A DNA stretch of 64,000 nucleotides, taken from positions 46,191 to 110,190 of the forward strand of contig CALODP010000007.1 of NCBI GenBank assembly GCA_942492055.1, read 5' to 3'. The notes below the pieces were generated by a model. The model saw only the letters and a program-made list of their open reading frames with translations, did not search any database and was not told the DNA's origin. A program made the position numbers and the translations under genes. Numbering within the stretch: the first letter of the stretch is position 1; every line of letters begins with the position of its first letter. This DNA comes from CALODP01 sp942492055. Lineage in GTDB: Bacteria > Bacteroidota > Ignavibacteria > Ignavibacteriales > Melioribacteraceae. Of this stretch, positions 43,833-53,199 are shown in pieces.

Positions 43833-44204
43833 TTACTCCAATCCTTCCTTCCCTGAACCCAATTTAATTACTCTTTTTATAATCACAATGCCTAAAATTC
43901 CCCCTAAAACATCAGCTACAAAGTCCCAAAACTCACAATATCGTCCCGGAATAAAGTACTGATGAATCTCATCTAGCATCCCGTATATTGCCACAATAAC
44001 AATTGTTATAGTGCCAAATTTTTCCGCTAATTTTTTTTTCTTCCCCTGAAAATGCAACGTTAACCCCAATAATCCTGACAAAACAGCAAAAGCTACAAAG
44101 TGCTTTATCTTGTCACTTATTGCTATGGTAGGCAACGCACTCGAAGGAAAACTGGTTAACGCCAAGAGTACCACCCAATATAAACCCAAAGGTAAATACA
44201 CCAT
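43833..44204 (-). CDS. VanZ-like membrane protein
   Basis: I begin at the ATG at 44204 (MVYLPLGLYWVVLLALTSFP, 123 aa), just after the nnr stop; earlier starts at 44264 or 44288 would overlap nnr. Four hydrophobic segments and the VanZ-family patterns DKIKHFVAFAVLSGLLGL (~37-54), YGMLDEIHQYFIPGRYCEFWDFVADVLGGILGI (~80-112) with the D-E-x-x-Q and D-x-x-A-D-x-x-G motifs are present. The family is associated with glycopeptide tolerance in one case but is generally of unknown function. Cotranscribed with nnr. Confidence 0.85.
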   Translation of the reverse strand: MVYLPLGLYWVVLLALTSFPSSALPTIAISDKIKHFVAFAVLSGLLGLTLHFQGKKKKLAEKFGTITIVIVAIYGMLDEIHQYFIPGRYCEFWDFVADVLGGILGIVIIKRVIKLGSGKEGLE

Positions 44205-44229
44205 GGTTAACTTGTTATTTTTCAATAGG

Positions 44230-45804
44230 TTATATAACCGACTTGCTGAGAAAATCAATCGCATAAGGTAAGTTTTCCATAATATCATTCGCAGTATATC
44301 CGTACACGGTTTTTTCTTCTTTTAATAAATCCGCGCTTAAAGAATGCAAATATACTGCCGAAATAAGTCCATTTTCAATATTTTCTTTCGAATTAGAAAG
44401 CAATCCCGCAATTATTCCGGTTAAAACGTCCCCGGTTCCGAATTTTGCCATCCCTTCATTTCCGGTTGTATTGATAAAAGCTTCGCCGGAGGGATTAAAA
44501 ATAATTGAAGGAGCACCTTTTAAGAGAAGATAAGCTCCTGTTTGCTTTGCGAACTCCTTCCCTATTTCCAAAATATTCTCTTTTAGTTCACTTAAAGATA
44601 TTCCCGTCAGATCGGCAAATTCTTTATGATGAGGGGTGAATATTGTATTTCTCAGATCGATCGTTTTGTAATATCCTCCCCCCAAAGCGTTAATCGCGTC
44701 GGCGTCTATTACAAATGGAACCGAGCTATCTCTATTCTTGATTATCCCTCTGACTGCTTCGATTGTTTCTGGAGAATTTCCTAATCCGGGACCAATCGCC
44801 ACTACATCAGCCCAAGATATTATCTCAGAGATAACGTGCTCCGCCTCTTTGTTCAACATACCTTTAGCCTTATCCGGATATCCGACCGCGACTACTTCGG
44901 TAATTTTACATTGAACTATCCCCTTTGTAGATTCCGGGACACCAAGTAACACTGCTCCCGCCCCGATTCTTAAGGTGGCATTCGCCGTCAATGCCGGTGC
45001 TCCCGTATATTTTTCCGAGCCGGCTATAACAAAAACCTTTCCGGCGGAGTATTTTTGAAGGTTTTTCTTTTTCTCCGGCAATCCGTCCAACGCGTCTTCC
45101 GGTTCTATCAGATATTCGTCAACGTCACGTAGCTCGTTGAAATATTCATCCCCTATGCCGATTGATCCTTTCAATATTTCGCCGGAGCATGAGTATCCCT
45201 CTTCAAAGAAGAGACCTTTTTTCAACTCTGCCAAGGTGATAGTGAGGTCGGCCTCGAAGACTTGCTCCCCTGTTCCCTTGTCAACATCCAGGCCACTCGG
45301 AATATCGATCGCTACTTTGTAGGAATTAAAATCATTAAGCTTGTCAATAATCTTGTCATACGGATCACGCAATGCTCCCTTGGTTCCTGTTCCGAGTAAC
45401 GCGTCAATAATCATGGAGCATGTTCTGAGTTTGTTCAAATCCTTAGGTGCGGAATAGATAGACATGCGAGAGTCGGGATAGTACTTGAGCATCTTACGAA
45501 TTATTTGAAAATTGACCTTCGCGTCTCCGGCAAGTTCTTCTTCTTCTGCCAAGGCAAGTATCTCTACGGAAAAACCATTTATGAGAAATTGTCTTGCCAC
45601 GGCAAAACCATCTCCTCCGTTATTCCCCTTTCCGCAGACAATCCCTATTCTATCCAATTCGTTTAGATCGGGATAGGTTGTCATTATCCCTTCGAAAATG
45701 CTTCTCGCCGCGTTCTCCATCAAAACTATTCCGGAGATACCTAATTGATCAATAGCGAATTTGTCTGCCTCTCTTACCTGCCTGGAAGAATAAACCGGTA
45801 TCAT
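44230..45804 (-). CDS. nnr: Bifunctional NAD(P)H-hydrate epimerase / dehydratase
   Basis: The 524-aa protein fuses the YjeF N-terminal epimerase (~1-215: GIVLMENAARSI, VCGKGNNGGDGFAVARQFL, IIDALLGTGTKGALRDPYD, VAIDIPSGLDVDKG) to the C-terminal ADP/ATP-dependent dehydratase (~240-515: VFVIAGSEKYTGAPALTANATLRIGAGAV, AIGPGLGNSPET, FTPHHKEFADL and the catalytic TGNEGMAKFGTGDVLTGIIAGLL). It repairs hydrated, damaged NADH and NADPH. Length and both domains are typical of bacterial Nnr. First gene of a unit with the VanZ-like gene. Confidence 0.95.
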   Translation of the reverse strand: MIPVYSSRQVREADKFAIDQLGISGIVLMENAARSIFEGIMTTYPDLNELDRIGIVCGKGNNGGDGFAVARQFLINGFSVEILALAEEEELAGDAKVNFQIIRKMLKYYPDSRMSIYSAPKDLNKLRTCSMIIDALLGTGTKGALRDPYDKIIDKLNDFNSYKVAIDIPSGLDVDKGTGEQVFEADLTITLAELKKGLFFEEGYSCSGEILKGSIGIGDEYFNELRDVDEYLIEPEDALDGLPEKKKNLQKYSAGKVFVIAGSEKYTGAPALTANATLRIGAGAVLLGVPESTKGIVQCKITEVVAVGYPDKAKGMLNKEAEHVISEIISWADVVAIGPGLGNSPETIEAVRGIIKNRDSSVPFVIDADAINALGGGYYKTIDLRNTIFTPHHKEFADLTGISLSELKENILEIGKEFAKQTGAYLLLKGAPSIIFNPSGEAFINTTGNEGMAKFGTGDVLTGIIAGLLSNSKENIENGLISAVYLHSLSADLLKEEKTVYGYTANDIMENLPYAIDFLSKSVI

Positions 45805-46277
45805 AAAACTTCCTCGATATTTTGTTTTTCATATTACACTTTTCTCTTTCTATTTCTTCTCATGACGCTAACAGGCCACTCATCCGAGCAAGAAGAAATA
45901 ACGAGTAACTAAACTTTACCTTTTTCGTAAGAAAAAGCAAGGGGTACACAAAGAAAGAATTTCTAGAAATACCAACAATATCCACGAGGATTCCGAGATT
46001 CTGAGGGGAACCGAGGGCATGAATCGAATTTCACCTTAAAACACCATTAAAACACTTACTTCTCCTACTTTCAACATTCTTAATGAAGAATTAGTAATCA
46101 TATCACTCATTACAAATTGCCTCCATGAACCATACCATCTTCTCGAATTACACAATGATTATTAAGCTAGAATAAAAAATTGTCAGCTTTGCCACACTAA
46201 TACTTCTGATTAACTCCGTGTAACTCCTTAATAATGCCCCGTAACTCTCCATCTAATTGGTCTTACTCGTTATTTCT
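45805..46277. other. Non-coding region, right end is decayed heptad-repeat DNA
   Basis: The first 390 bp show no gene or repeat. From about 46195 to 46277 the minus strand continues the 21-bp array of the next entry, still readable as DQLDGELRGIIKELHGVNQK, but broken by in-frame stops, so the repeat array once extended further. Confidence 0.5.
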
Positions 46278-46454
46278 CTAGTCTAATTCTTTATTAATTA
46301 ATTGTAACTCCGCATTAATCGAGTGCACCTTTTCATTTAACCAATGCAACTCCCCATTAAACAGGTGTAACCGGGCATTTATTAAATGTAACTCTTTATT
46401 TAGCGTATGCAACTCTCCGTTTAACTCGTGTAACTCTCCATTAAACTTCTGCAA
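46278..46454 (-). CDS. Possible 58-aa heptad-repeat peptide from a 21-bp tandem array
   Basis: Eight consecutive 21-bp units on the minus strand read as seven-residue repeats: KFNGELH, ELNGELH, TLNKELH, LINARLH, LFNGELH, WLNEKVH, SINAELQ, LINKELD. The consensus x-(L/I/F)-N-x-(E/R)-(L/V)-H keeps a hydrophobic a/d-like spacing, so the product would be a coiled coil. The only usable start is TTG at 46452-46454, with AAGGA about 22 nt upstream, too far to be convincing. It lies between the M1 peptidase stop and the nnr start. It may be a real small protein, a remnant, or a repeat that is open only because its unit is 21 bp. Confidence 0.35.
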   Translation of the reverse strand: MQKFNGELHELNGELHTLNKELHLINARLHLFNGELHWLNEKVHSINAELQLINKELD

Positions 46455-46507
46455 ATTGTTAATAATTCACATCCTTCGGAATGCTCTTGACAATATTTTG
46501 CTAATAT

Positions 46508-48436
46508 CTACTTTATCAAGAGCATTTTTGAAGTCTCAGAATAGCTACCGGCTTGCATTCTGCAAAAATAAGTTCCGGAGGGTAAATTACTCGCTTTGAA
46601 TTCAATAGAATGATCACCTGCTTCCATCGTTTTATTAGCTAATTCCGAAATTTCTTCCCCAAGCATATTATAGATCTTAATACTCACCTTTCCCCTTTCG
46701 GCTATACTAAAGTTGATATTTGTTGAAGGATTAAAAGGATTCGGGAAATTTTGCTCCAATTCATACTTCATTACCTTTCTTTCAGCTTCATCGCATGAAG
46801 TAATAACAGGCGTTCCCATCAAAATCCACTTATAAGGATCAATATTTATTACATCACTCCCATTTATTTCTGCCTTTCCCTTTCCGTCAATCATTTCTAC
46901 AACTTGAATAACACCGTTCACCGAAACCTGTACGCTAAGATCCAAAGGAACATCATTTTTAGTTTTCCATTCGAATAACGCCTCATCCTCATTTCTGATT
47001 AGGCTAAGTTGGGGGAATTTGGTCTCCCTCATAAAAGCGTCGAAAAAGGGATCAAGATCCACACCGGTTATTAACTCGGCCTTCTCCTTCATATCGTCGG
47101 TTGTATAGAGTCTGCATTGTCTGCCGTTTGTATTGTCGAAATCGGTAGAATCTGGGTAAGCCCACCTTTTTAGGAGATTAAAAAATTTGTCTTCCCCTAA
47201 ATGATAGCGCAATGTGTGCATGGTTGCGGCCCCACGATGATATGAATTCAAATCATCGAATGCTTCATCTGCAGTAATCTGTTTTCTAGGAGCCAGAGGT
47301 GAAGTGTGTTGATTTCTGGGAGTAATTCCCTTAATAAACTCGAAATATTTCTTCTTACCAAACAAATGTTCAACATAAAGTGCTTCCATATAAGTTGCCA
47401 ATCCTTCATGGATCCAAAGATCGGCCCAATCTTTAGCGGTAATTAAGTTCCCCCACCATTCGTGGGCCAATTCGTGATAATGGATATAATCATACCCGTA
47501 TCTGTTTGTAGTGAAATCGTCCCCATAAGCAATTATCGATTGATGTTCCATTCCCCAATAAGGAGAGTAAGCCCACCCGTGCTTATCAGTTCCGAAAGGA
47601 AAGGGCCCGCATATTGATTCGAGATAATCAAATTCTTTCTTAAAAACATCCATATATGCTAAGGCTTTTTCATAATATTCGGGAAGAACCCAAAATTCGA
47701 ATGGAATAGTTTTACCACTAATACTAAGATAGTTATCCTCAATCAGCTTATAATCCGCAATATATAATGTAACATTATAATTGTTAATCGGAGTTGAAAC
47801 AAACCATTCGAAAGTAGTTGTGGAATCTTCATTCTCTGTAGTACCGACTAATTTTCCGTTACTTGCGCACTTCAAATCATTTGGCACAGTAAAAAACAAT
47901 CTCATAGAGTCCGATTCATCGGAAGGATGATCCTTGCAAGGCCACCAAATATCCCCTCCGCCCCCTTCGCACGCCACTCCGATCCAATGGCTCCCACTGG
48001 CGGTCTTTTTCCAGACAAAACCGTCATCCCAAGGAGGATACTCTGCTCTTTTGGGCTTCCCATTGTAAAAAACTTTTATATCAACAAATCTCCCTACTTG
48101 TAATTTCTCTTGCAAAGGGATAGCAATCTTTCCATTTTCATGCTTGAAATTGACTTGTACAAATTTTTCGTATTCATTTTTAATCAATACCGAATCAATT
48201 AGATAGACCGAAGACAAATCCAAAACAAATTGACTCAACTCCTGAACTACTTCAGCAAGGCATAATAATGAACCTCCTATAACCCTTTCTTCCGGAGCTA
48301 TTTTTAATGATAGCTCATAATATTTCACATCATATGAAGCTTGCTCCTGAGAAAGAGGCCCTCCCGAACTGGCATTTATCGAGTTAAAACAAAAACAGAC
48401 AATCATAAAATAGACCATTCCGAGTAACTTTCGCAT
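46508..48436 (-). CDS. Secreted M1-family aminopeptidase with T9SS sorting domain
   Basis: The ATG at 48434-48436 (MRKLLGMVYFMIVCFCFNSI, 642 aa) has AGGAG 8 nt upstream and gives a clean signal peptide; the longer frame does not. The peptidase shows YWGMEHQSIIAYG (the exopeptidase GxMEN-type loop, ~300) and the zinc site HELAHEWWGNLITAKDWADLWIHEGLATYMEAL (~320-352, HExxH-x18-E). The last ~80 residues are a type A sorting domain: YELEQNFPNPFNPSTNINFSI, KVSIKIYNMLGEEI, GTYFCRMQAG, sending the protein through the outer membrane by type IX secretion. It cleaves N-terminal amino acids from peptides, presumably for nutrition. Confidence 0.95.
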   Translation of the reverse strand: MRKLLGMVYFMIVCFCFNSINASSGGPLSQEQASYDVKYYELSLKIAPEERVIGGSLLCLAEVVQELSQFVLDLSSVYLIDSVLIKNEYEKFVQVNFKHENGKIAIPLQEKLQVGRFVDIKVFYNGKPKRAEYPPWDDGFVWKKTASGSHWIGVACEGGGGDIWWPCKDHPSDESDSMRLFFTVPNDLKCASNGKLVGTTENEDSTTTFEWFVSTPINNYNVTLYIADYKLIEDNYLSISGKTIPFEFWVLPEYYEKALAYMDVFKKEFDYLESICGPFPFGTDKHGWAYSPYWGMEHQSIIAYGDDFTTNRYGYDYIHYHELAHEWWGNLITAKDWADLWIHEGLATYMEALYVEHLFGKKKYFEFIKGITPRNQHTSPLAPRKQITADEAFDDLNSYHRGAATMHTLRYHLGEDKFFNLLKRWAYPDSTDFDNTNGRQCRLYTTDDMKEKAELITGVDLDPFFDAFMRETKFPQLSLIRNEDEALFEWKTKNDVPLDLSVQVSVNGVIQVVEMIDGKGKAEINGSDVINIDPYKWILMGTPVITSCDEAERKVMKYELEQNFPNPFNPSTNINFSIAERGKVSIKIYNMLGEEISELANKTMEAGDHSIEFKASNLPSGTYFCRMQAGSYSETSKMLLIK

Positions 48437-48598
48437 ATTAGAACTCCTATTTGGGAAAATATTGAATGTAGTGCATTCAGCACTCATTTTTATATTATCA
48501 ATTTTTAATATTTTTGTAAAGATATAAAAATGGTAGCAACTTTTCGGAATGGATTTTTCAGAACAGACAATGAACCGAAAACTCTTTACTAATTAGGC

Positions 48599-49942
48599 CT
48601 ATCTTATCTTTAATTCCCTATTTAAATATTGGAGACTCTTTTTTTCATCACTCCACCACCAAGCTTCTACAATCATTAAGAAAAGCAAAGGAACATATTG
48701 CAATAATAACACCATAGGATATTCTTTCCATACTCCACCGGAATGAAATTCCAAAACCGTAAGCACAGTCAGACTAATTGCAGATACGTAGTATATTCCT
48801 GAAATAGATCTGATTATCGGAAGAAACAGAGCAAACCAGACAAGATACCATGGTTGGACAATAGGGGTGAAAAGCATTAGGAAAAAGATAGAATAATAGA
48901 TTTTCCCAATTACTCCGATTCTTGAGAGATAAATAATAATATAAAGGATCAAATAAAGGATTCCGCAAATTACTCTTGCCGAATAATTCTCAACACTAAA
49001 CAGTTCTATGATGTTAAAGATCATCCCGTTGAAAGTCCAATGCAAGGAATAATTAAGCAATGTGTCTATTGGTGTAGCAGTAAAGAAATATGGAATGCAT
49101 GTAATAAGAAAAACAATCGGTGGTATAACAAGAACACCGATTTTCGCTTTTTTCTCCTCTTCAAATTGAAAAAGGAACGGGAGAATTAGCAAGGCAACAG
49201 GTTTTACAGATATGGATAGTCCCAAAAGAAGAAACCCTAACAATTTTCGATCGTAAATGTATAGAGCAATTCCTCCGATCATAAGTGCCGCTCCGAAAAG
49301 ATCAATATGGGCATCCACAAAATACTGGAATAATATCAATGGCAATGTAGCATAAATTAATACATTTTTAGAGGGCATCTCAAGCCTTCTTAAGATCAAA
49401 AGGAGAGAAAGAAATATCATAATTTCCGAAAGAAGTAGCATAATTTTCAGCCCAATCCCGTTTTCTCCCGTTAATAGATAAGCAATAGAAAAGACTCCTT
49501 CGGCTACGGGGAAATATATGGTTCTCAATTCGGGATAGGTTACTTTTTCAGGAAGTAACTCGGAATGCAGTTCTTTCAATTCTTCGGCATTTGGAGAAAA
49601 TTCGTATGGATTATATCCGTTTAGCTGAACTTTTCCATCCCACAAATATCGAAAATAATCATCGGATCCAAGTGGTTCTGTAAAGATAAATGAAGCATGT
49701 AAAACCAAGATAAGAAACAGAAAACCAATAACCCCTCTCTCCGAAATATTCCCCCATGCCAAGGAGAAAGCAAATATCGGGAAAAGGGCAGATGAGAAAA
49801 TAAAAAGGATTCCGTAGTAATCGATACTATCCGAATATAAATGAAACGATACCAATGAAACAAAAATAATCCAAAGCAAAACAATGGGAAAATAGCCTTT
49901 CCCTGAAAAATACATTCTCAAATTCCCGACAAACTTTTCCAT
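48599..49942 (-). CDS. Polytopic GT-C-type glycosyltransferase (mannosyltransferase-like)
   Basis: The 447-aa protein has about eleven membrane segments. In the first loop it carries EPLGSDDYFRYLWDGKVQLNGYNPYEFSP (~90-118), whose acidic DD-x-x-R-Y-x-W-D-G pattern is the catalytic-loop signature of GT-C enzymes that use polyprenyl-phosphate sugars (GT87 / DUF2029-like). KPVALLILPFLFQFEEEKKAKIG and PIVQPWYLVWFALFLPIIRS are other family-like stretches. Donor, acceptor and pathway are unknown; assembly of a surface glycan is the likely role. No other glycan genes adjoin it. Confidence 0.75.
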   Translation of the reverse strand: MEKFVGNLRMYFSGKGYFPIVLLWIIFVSLVSFHLYSDSIDYYGILFIFSSALFPIFAFSLAWGNISERGVIGFLFLILVLHASFIFTEPLGSDDYFRYLWDGKVQLNGYNPYEFSPNAEELKELHSELLPEKVTYPELRTIYFPVAEGVFSIAYLLTGENGIGLKIMLLLSEIMIFLSLLLILRRLEMPSKNVLIYATLPLILFQYFVDAHIDLFGAALMIGGIALYIYDRKLLGFLLLGLSISVKPVALLILPFLFQFEEEKKAKIGVLVIPPIVFLITCIPYFFTATPIDTLLNYSLHWTFNGMIFNIIELFSVENYSARVICGILYLILYIIIYLSRIGVIGKIYYSIFFLMLFTPIVQPWYLVWFALFLPIIRSISGIYYVSAISLTVLTVLEFHSGGVWKEYPMVLLLQYVPLLFLMIVEAWWWSDEKKSLQYLNRELKIR

Positions 49943-50061
49943 ATTCCTTCAACTCAATCATCTCTTATCAGCCAATAACATACATATCAAAAAATCAGTT
50001 TCAAATTTACGGAAAAGGTAAGAAATCATGGGAATATTAATACATTTATGCAGTTAAATTG

Positions 50062-51138
50062 TTATCCGGGTTTTCTTCGCAATACCCATAACTCAACAGC
50101 TTCTTTTTCTCTTAATGGCTGTTCCCTTTTGGTTTTATTAGATGAAGACTCAACCCTTTTTTGAATAAAAAGCTCTTTAGTGAAGCGCCCCATTGCGAGT
50201 TCCTTCTTTATCGGGTGTTCATTGGCGGGATCAGTTAGTTCGGCAAGGTTAGAAAAAAGAATTACTATTTTCCCCTCTTCTCCCAACCATCTGTTCGCTT
50301 CATTGAAAAACTCAGAGAATAGTCCTTCCTCATAGTAAATAGCTCTTTCAATCTCACTATTAATTTTCTTAGCAGGTAACCAGGGTGGATTAAAAACAAT
50401 AATCTCTCCGACTTCTTCACTTCCGGCAAAAAGATTTCCCAAACGCAATTCGATTTCTTCATCAGCACTTCTTCTTATTATTTCCTCTTCCGTACCAATT
50501 ATCGCGTTCGGATTAAGATCTGTTCCAATAACTTTTTCAAAACCATATTCAGTCATTATAAAGGAAAGAATTCCGCACCCTATTCCAATATCGTAAGCCA
50601 ATTTCTTTTCCCCACGATATTGCATCAACCAGTTTTCAAATAATGTCAGATGTTCAAATCGTGTCGGGAAATATACTCCGTAATATGGATGTAGTTTGCC
50701 CGAAACAACCGGAATATCAATTCCTTTCAAATACCATTGCCAAGAACTATTCATTCCTTGAACTTGTGTAAAAGACAACAAAAAAGTCTCTTCTTCCGAA
50801 TATAATTTTTCAAGCCATCCAATTGTAGGAGCTTTTTCCAAAGCAATTTTATTATGAGTGATTTTTACCAAAATGCGGGAAGATAATTCGTGGAATTGCG
50901 CGCGGTTCTCTCTAATATCAGAAAAAGACTTTCCCCTTTTTAATTGCAAAGTTTTTCTTAAATCATTCAATAAAGTAAGCCCGGTTCCATAGTAATCACT
51001 TATCAGTACATAGAATCCATCCTTTAGAGCTTTTATAGCTTTTCTGCTATCGCTATTTTGCGTAAAGGAAATAAAGTCAATTCTAGATGAAATAGGTTCT
51101 GGTCTTAAAACAGGAATATCCGTACAGGATATTATCAA
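50062..51138 (-). CDS. Class I SAM-dependent methyltransferase, HemK-like
   Basis: The 358-aa protein has an N-terminal ~170-residue domain without known motifs and a methyltransferase core with motif I YDIGIGCGILSFIMTEYGFE (~183-202), the acidic GTDLNPNAI and motif IV VFNPPWLPAKK (~262-272). N-P-P-(Y/W) followed by a hydrophobic residue is the amino-group methyltransferase signature of HemK/PrmC and rRNA guanine methyltransferases. The substrate cannot be named. The N-terminal part could be a substrate-binding domain. Confidence 0.75.
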   Translation of the reverse strand: MIISCTDIPVLRPEPISSRIDFISFTQNSDSRKAIKALKDGFYVLISDYYGTGLTLLNDLRKTLQLKRGKSFSDIRENRAQFHELSSRILVKITHNKIALEKAPTIGWLEKLYSEEETFLLSFTQVQGMNSSWQWYLKGIDIPVVSGKLHPYYGVYFPTRFEHLTLFENWLMQYRGEKKLAYDIGIGCGILSFIMTEYGFEKVIGTDLNPNAIIGTEEEIIRRSADEEIELRLGNLFAGSEEVGEIIVFNPPWLPAKKINSEIERAIYYEEGLFSEFFNEANRWLGEEGKIVILFSNLAELTDPANEHPIKKELAMGRFTKELFIQKRVESSSNKTKREQPLREKEAVELWVLRRKPG

Positions 51139-51312
51139 TAATTACCTCGATTCGATTAATCACATAAAATATAATTCTTTTATGACGATAAGGCAAAATT
51201 TAAATAAATATCAATTTAATACACTGCCGGCAATGATAACCACTGCCAATGTTTGGCTCTCAAAAAAAACTTTGTCATCTTTAATCCAATATTATTATCA
51301 AAAATTATTTTC

Positions 51313-51765
51313 CTAGTCGACCTTAATCACCATAGTTTCAGAAGCAATATCCCCGATTCGTTGAGAAAGTCTACTCCCCTTTATTACAACTATAGCTATC
51401 AATCCGAAAAACATGAATATATCTACAATATCCAATATCCTTCTCACAAAGGTATTTACAAACTTCAACTCGGTAGAATCTATCCTCACTACTTTCAAAT
51501 CCAGCAAGTACATAGCCAGAGTAGCTCCGAACCAATATTCGGACAAAGGAAAATATAAAAACCAAAATGCTATAGGAATTAACGCCGGTAACCCACTGGC
51601 GTGATACCCTCCGTCGGGTAATGCCTCCCCGAAGTTTTTCAGAACAAGTGCCAACACAACCAATGCAACTGCATAATCAAACAGTGTCGCAAATATTCGC
51701 CTCAAATAGTTCGGTTTATTTTCCATAAGCATCTTTTGCATGTAATAATTTGAGAATTCATTCAT
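51313..51765 (-). CDS. RDD-family membrane protein
   Basis: The ATG at 51763-51765 (MNEFSNYYMQKMLMENKPNY, 150 aa) has AAGG 6 nt upstream and clears the preceding permease stop. Three to four hydrophobic segments, the name-giving R-x-x-x-x-x-x-D in RRIFATLFDYAVALV (~22-36) and the second-half motif FGATLAMYLLDLKVVRID (~81-98) place it in the RDD family, of mostly unknown function (some members act as Na+/H+ antiporters). Last gene of the FG-GAP / ABC / permease operon. Confidence 0.85.
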   Translation of the reverse strand: MNEFSNYYMQKMLMENKPNYLRRIFATLFDYAVALVVLALVLKNFGEALPDGGYHASGLPALIPIAFWFLYFPLSEYWFGATLAMYLLDLKVVRIDSTELKFVNTFVRRILDIVDIFMFFGLIAIVVIKGSRLSQRIGDIASETMVIKVD

Positions 51766-51782
51766 TTTTAACCTTTTATTTA

Positions 51783-53195
51783 TTACTTCACTTTCCCCAA
51801 TCTCCAATAAGCAAACAACACCAGCAATCCGTTTACTATTGCGAGCAATAGCAACAGACTCGTCCCGATTGAAGTGCTATTAAGACTAACCAAGGGTTTA
51901 AATATATTTATCAAATCCAAAAACGAATTACTCCCTATACTTTTCTGAAATTTGTCGTTTAGCTGGATATAAACCAAAAACAACAAGAGAAGATTCGAAA
52001 TGCCCGATCTATTCGTAACAATCCCTACGCATAGGTTTAATATGCTGCACAGGATATTTATCAGAATAACATATGGAATAAAATCGGGAGAAATACTATC
52101 GCTACTTAGAGCTAATATCATACTGAAAATAAAGGCCAGTATTAACTGCGGAATAAGCAAAACAAGCCAGCGATTTAATATGATCCGTGGATATGATAAT
52201 TTTCTCAGAGAATTGTTATGACTCATTCCGGCTTCTTTATCGATACCGATAATAAAGTATTGATTAAACGAAAAAAGCAGAGGCAGAAAAGCTCCTACAT
52301 ATATTTTTGCGAAAGGAAGTAAGTTCGCATTTTCCGTTTTCAAAGCGGATATAACGTAAACTAACCCTACAACCGAGAAAACAGTTAATATCTTCTGACT
52401 CCCCAGTCCCATCATACTTAGATGATGCATCGAAAGATACATTTTAGCTTTTTCCAAAATTCTTACAAACAATCCTTTTTTGTACTTTTCCGAAATGTCC
52501 CTTTCAAGAAAGCCGACGGCAAAACGATTTGTAATAATAATTGTCCCACATGTCAAAACAAGCCAAAACAATACGGAAATTACACCTAAATTATAATGCC
52601 CGAACAGAACATCCGATACCCACATATTATTGAAAAATTTTCCCTTCGATATCAGACTAATCAGAAAAGTAATTCCGTAGAAGATGAACATTACTATCAA
52701 CATAGAAAACTCATTTCTGAAAGCTACAAACAGAAGAAAAACCACTACCAACCAAAAGAAATAGTATCCGAAGAGATGAGAGAAAAAGCTTACCGGATAT
52801 ATGGCAAAATCGATCTTATCCGGTGCGTAGCATAGTTGTTGAACGAACCCTACTATATAAGCCGGCAACACAAATCCCAGCATGAAAAACAAGATATAGC
52901 TGACCGCAATTCCCCATACAATTTTTTTATGCGTAAGTCTGGTTAACAATAACTCTTTCTTCTCATTAGAGAATTCTTCTCTGAAATGATATACACAAAA
53001 CAGGAAAAAAGTAAAGAGGGAGATCGAGTTAATAATTTGAGAATAACTCGCTATAGTCTTTGCGCTATTATAAATTGCAGTATTATTATATGGAGGCGCA
53101 GTGATTGTCCAAGCAAAAGAGTAGTACACCAAAATTACAAACCAGAACGGACCGGAAAAGAGTCTCTTAAGATTGTGCTGAATAAATTTTACCAC
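51783..53195 (-). CDS. ABC-2-type permease
   Basis: I choose the GTG at 53193-53195 (470 aa): GGGGAG lies 7 nt ahead, right at the stop of the ATPase gene, whereas the upstream ATG would make a 35-nt overlap. About twelve hydrophobic segments are visible, with FIQHNLKRLFSGPFWFVILVYYSFAW at the start as in ABC-2 membrane proteins. Two groups of six helices are separated by a polar region (~225-260). It should form an exporter with the ATPase; the substrate is unknown. The coupled start suggests fixed stoichiometry with the ATPase. Confidence 0.82.
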   Translation of the reverse strand: MVKFIQHNLKRLFSGPFWFVILVYYSFAWTITAPPYNNTAIYNSAKTIASYSQIINSISLFTFFLFCVYHFREEFSNEKKELLLTRLTHKKIVWGIAVSYILFFMLGFVLPAYIVGFVQQLCYAPDKIDFAIYPVSFFSHLFGYYFFWLVVVFLLFVAFRNEFSMLIVMFIFYGITFLISLISKGKFFNNMWVSDVLFGHYNLGVISVLFWLVLTCGTIIITNRFAVGFLERDISEKYKKGLFVRILEKAKMYLSMHHLSMMGLGSQKILTVFSVVGLVYVISALKTENANLLPFAKIYVGAFLPLLFSFNQYFIIGIDKEAGMSHNNSLRKLSYPRIILNRWLVLLIPQLILAFIFSMILALSSDSISPDFIPYVILINILCSILNLCVGIVTNRSGISNLLLLFLVYIQLNDKFQKSIGSNSFLDLINIFKPLVSLNSTSIGTSLLLLLAIVNGLLVLFAYWRLGKVK

Positions 53196-53199
53196 TACG

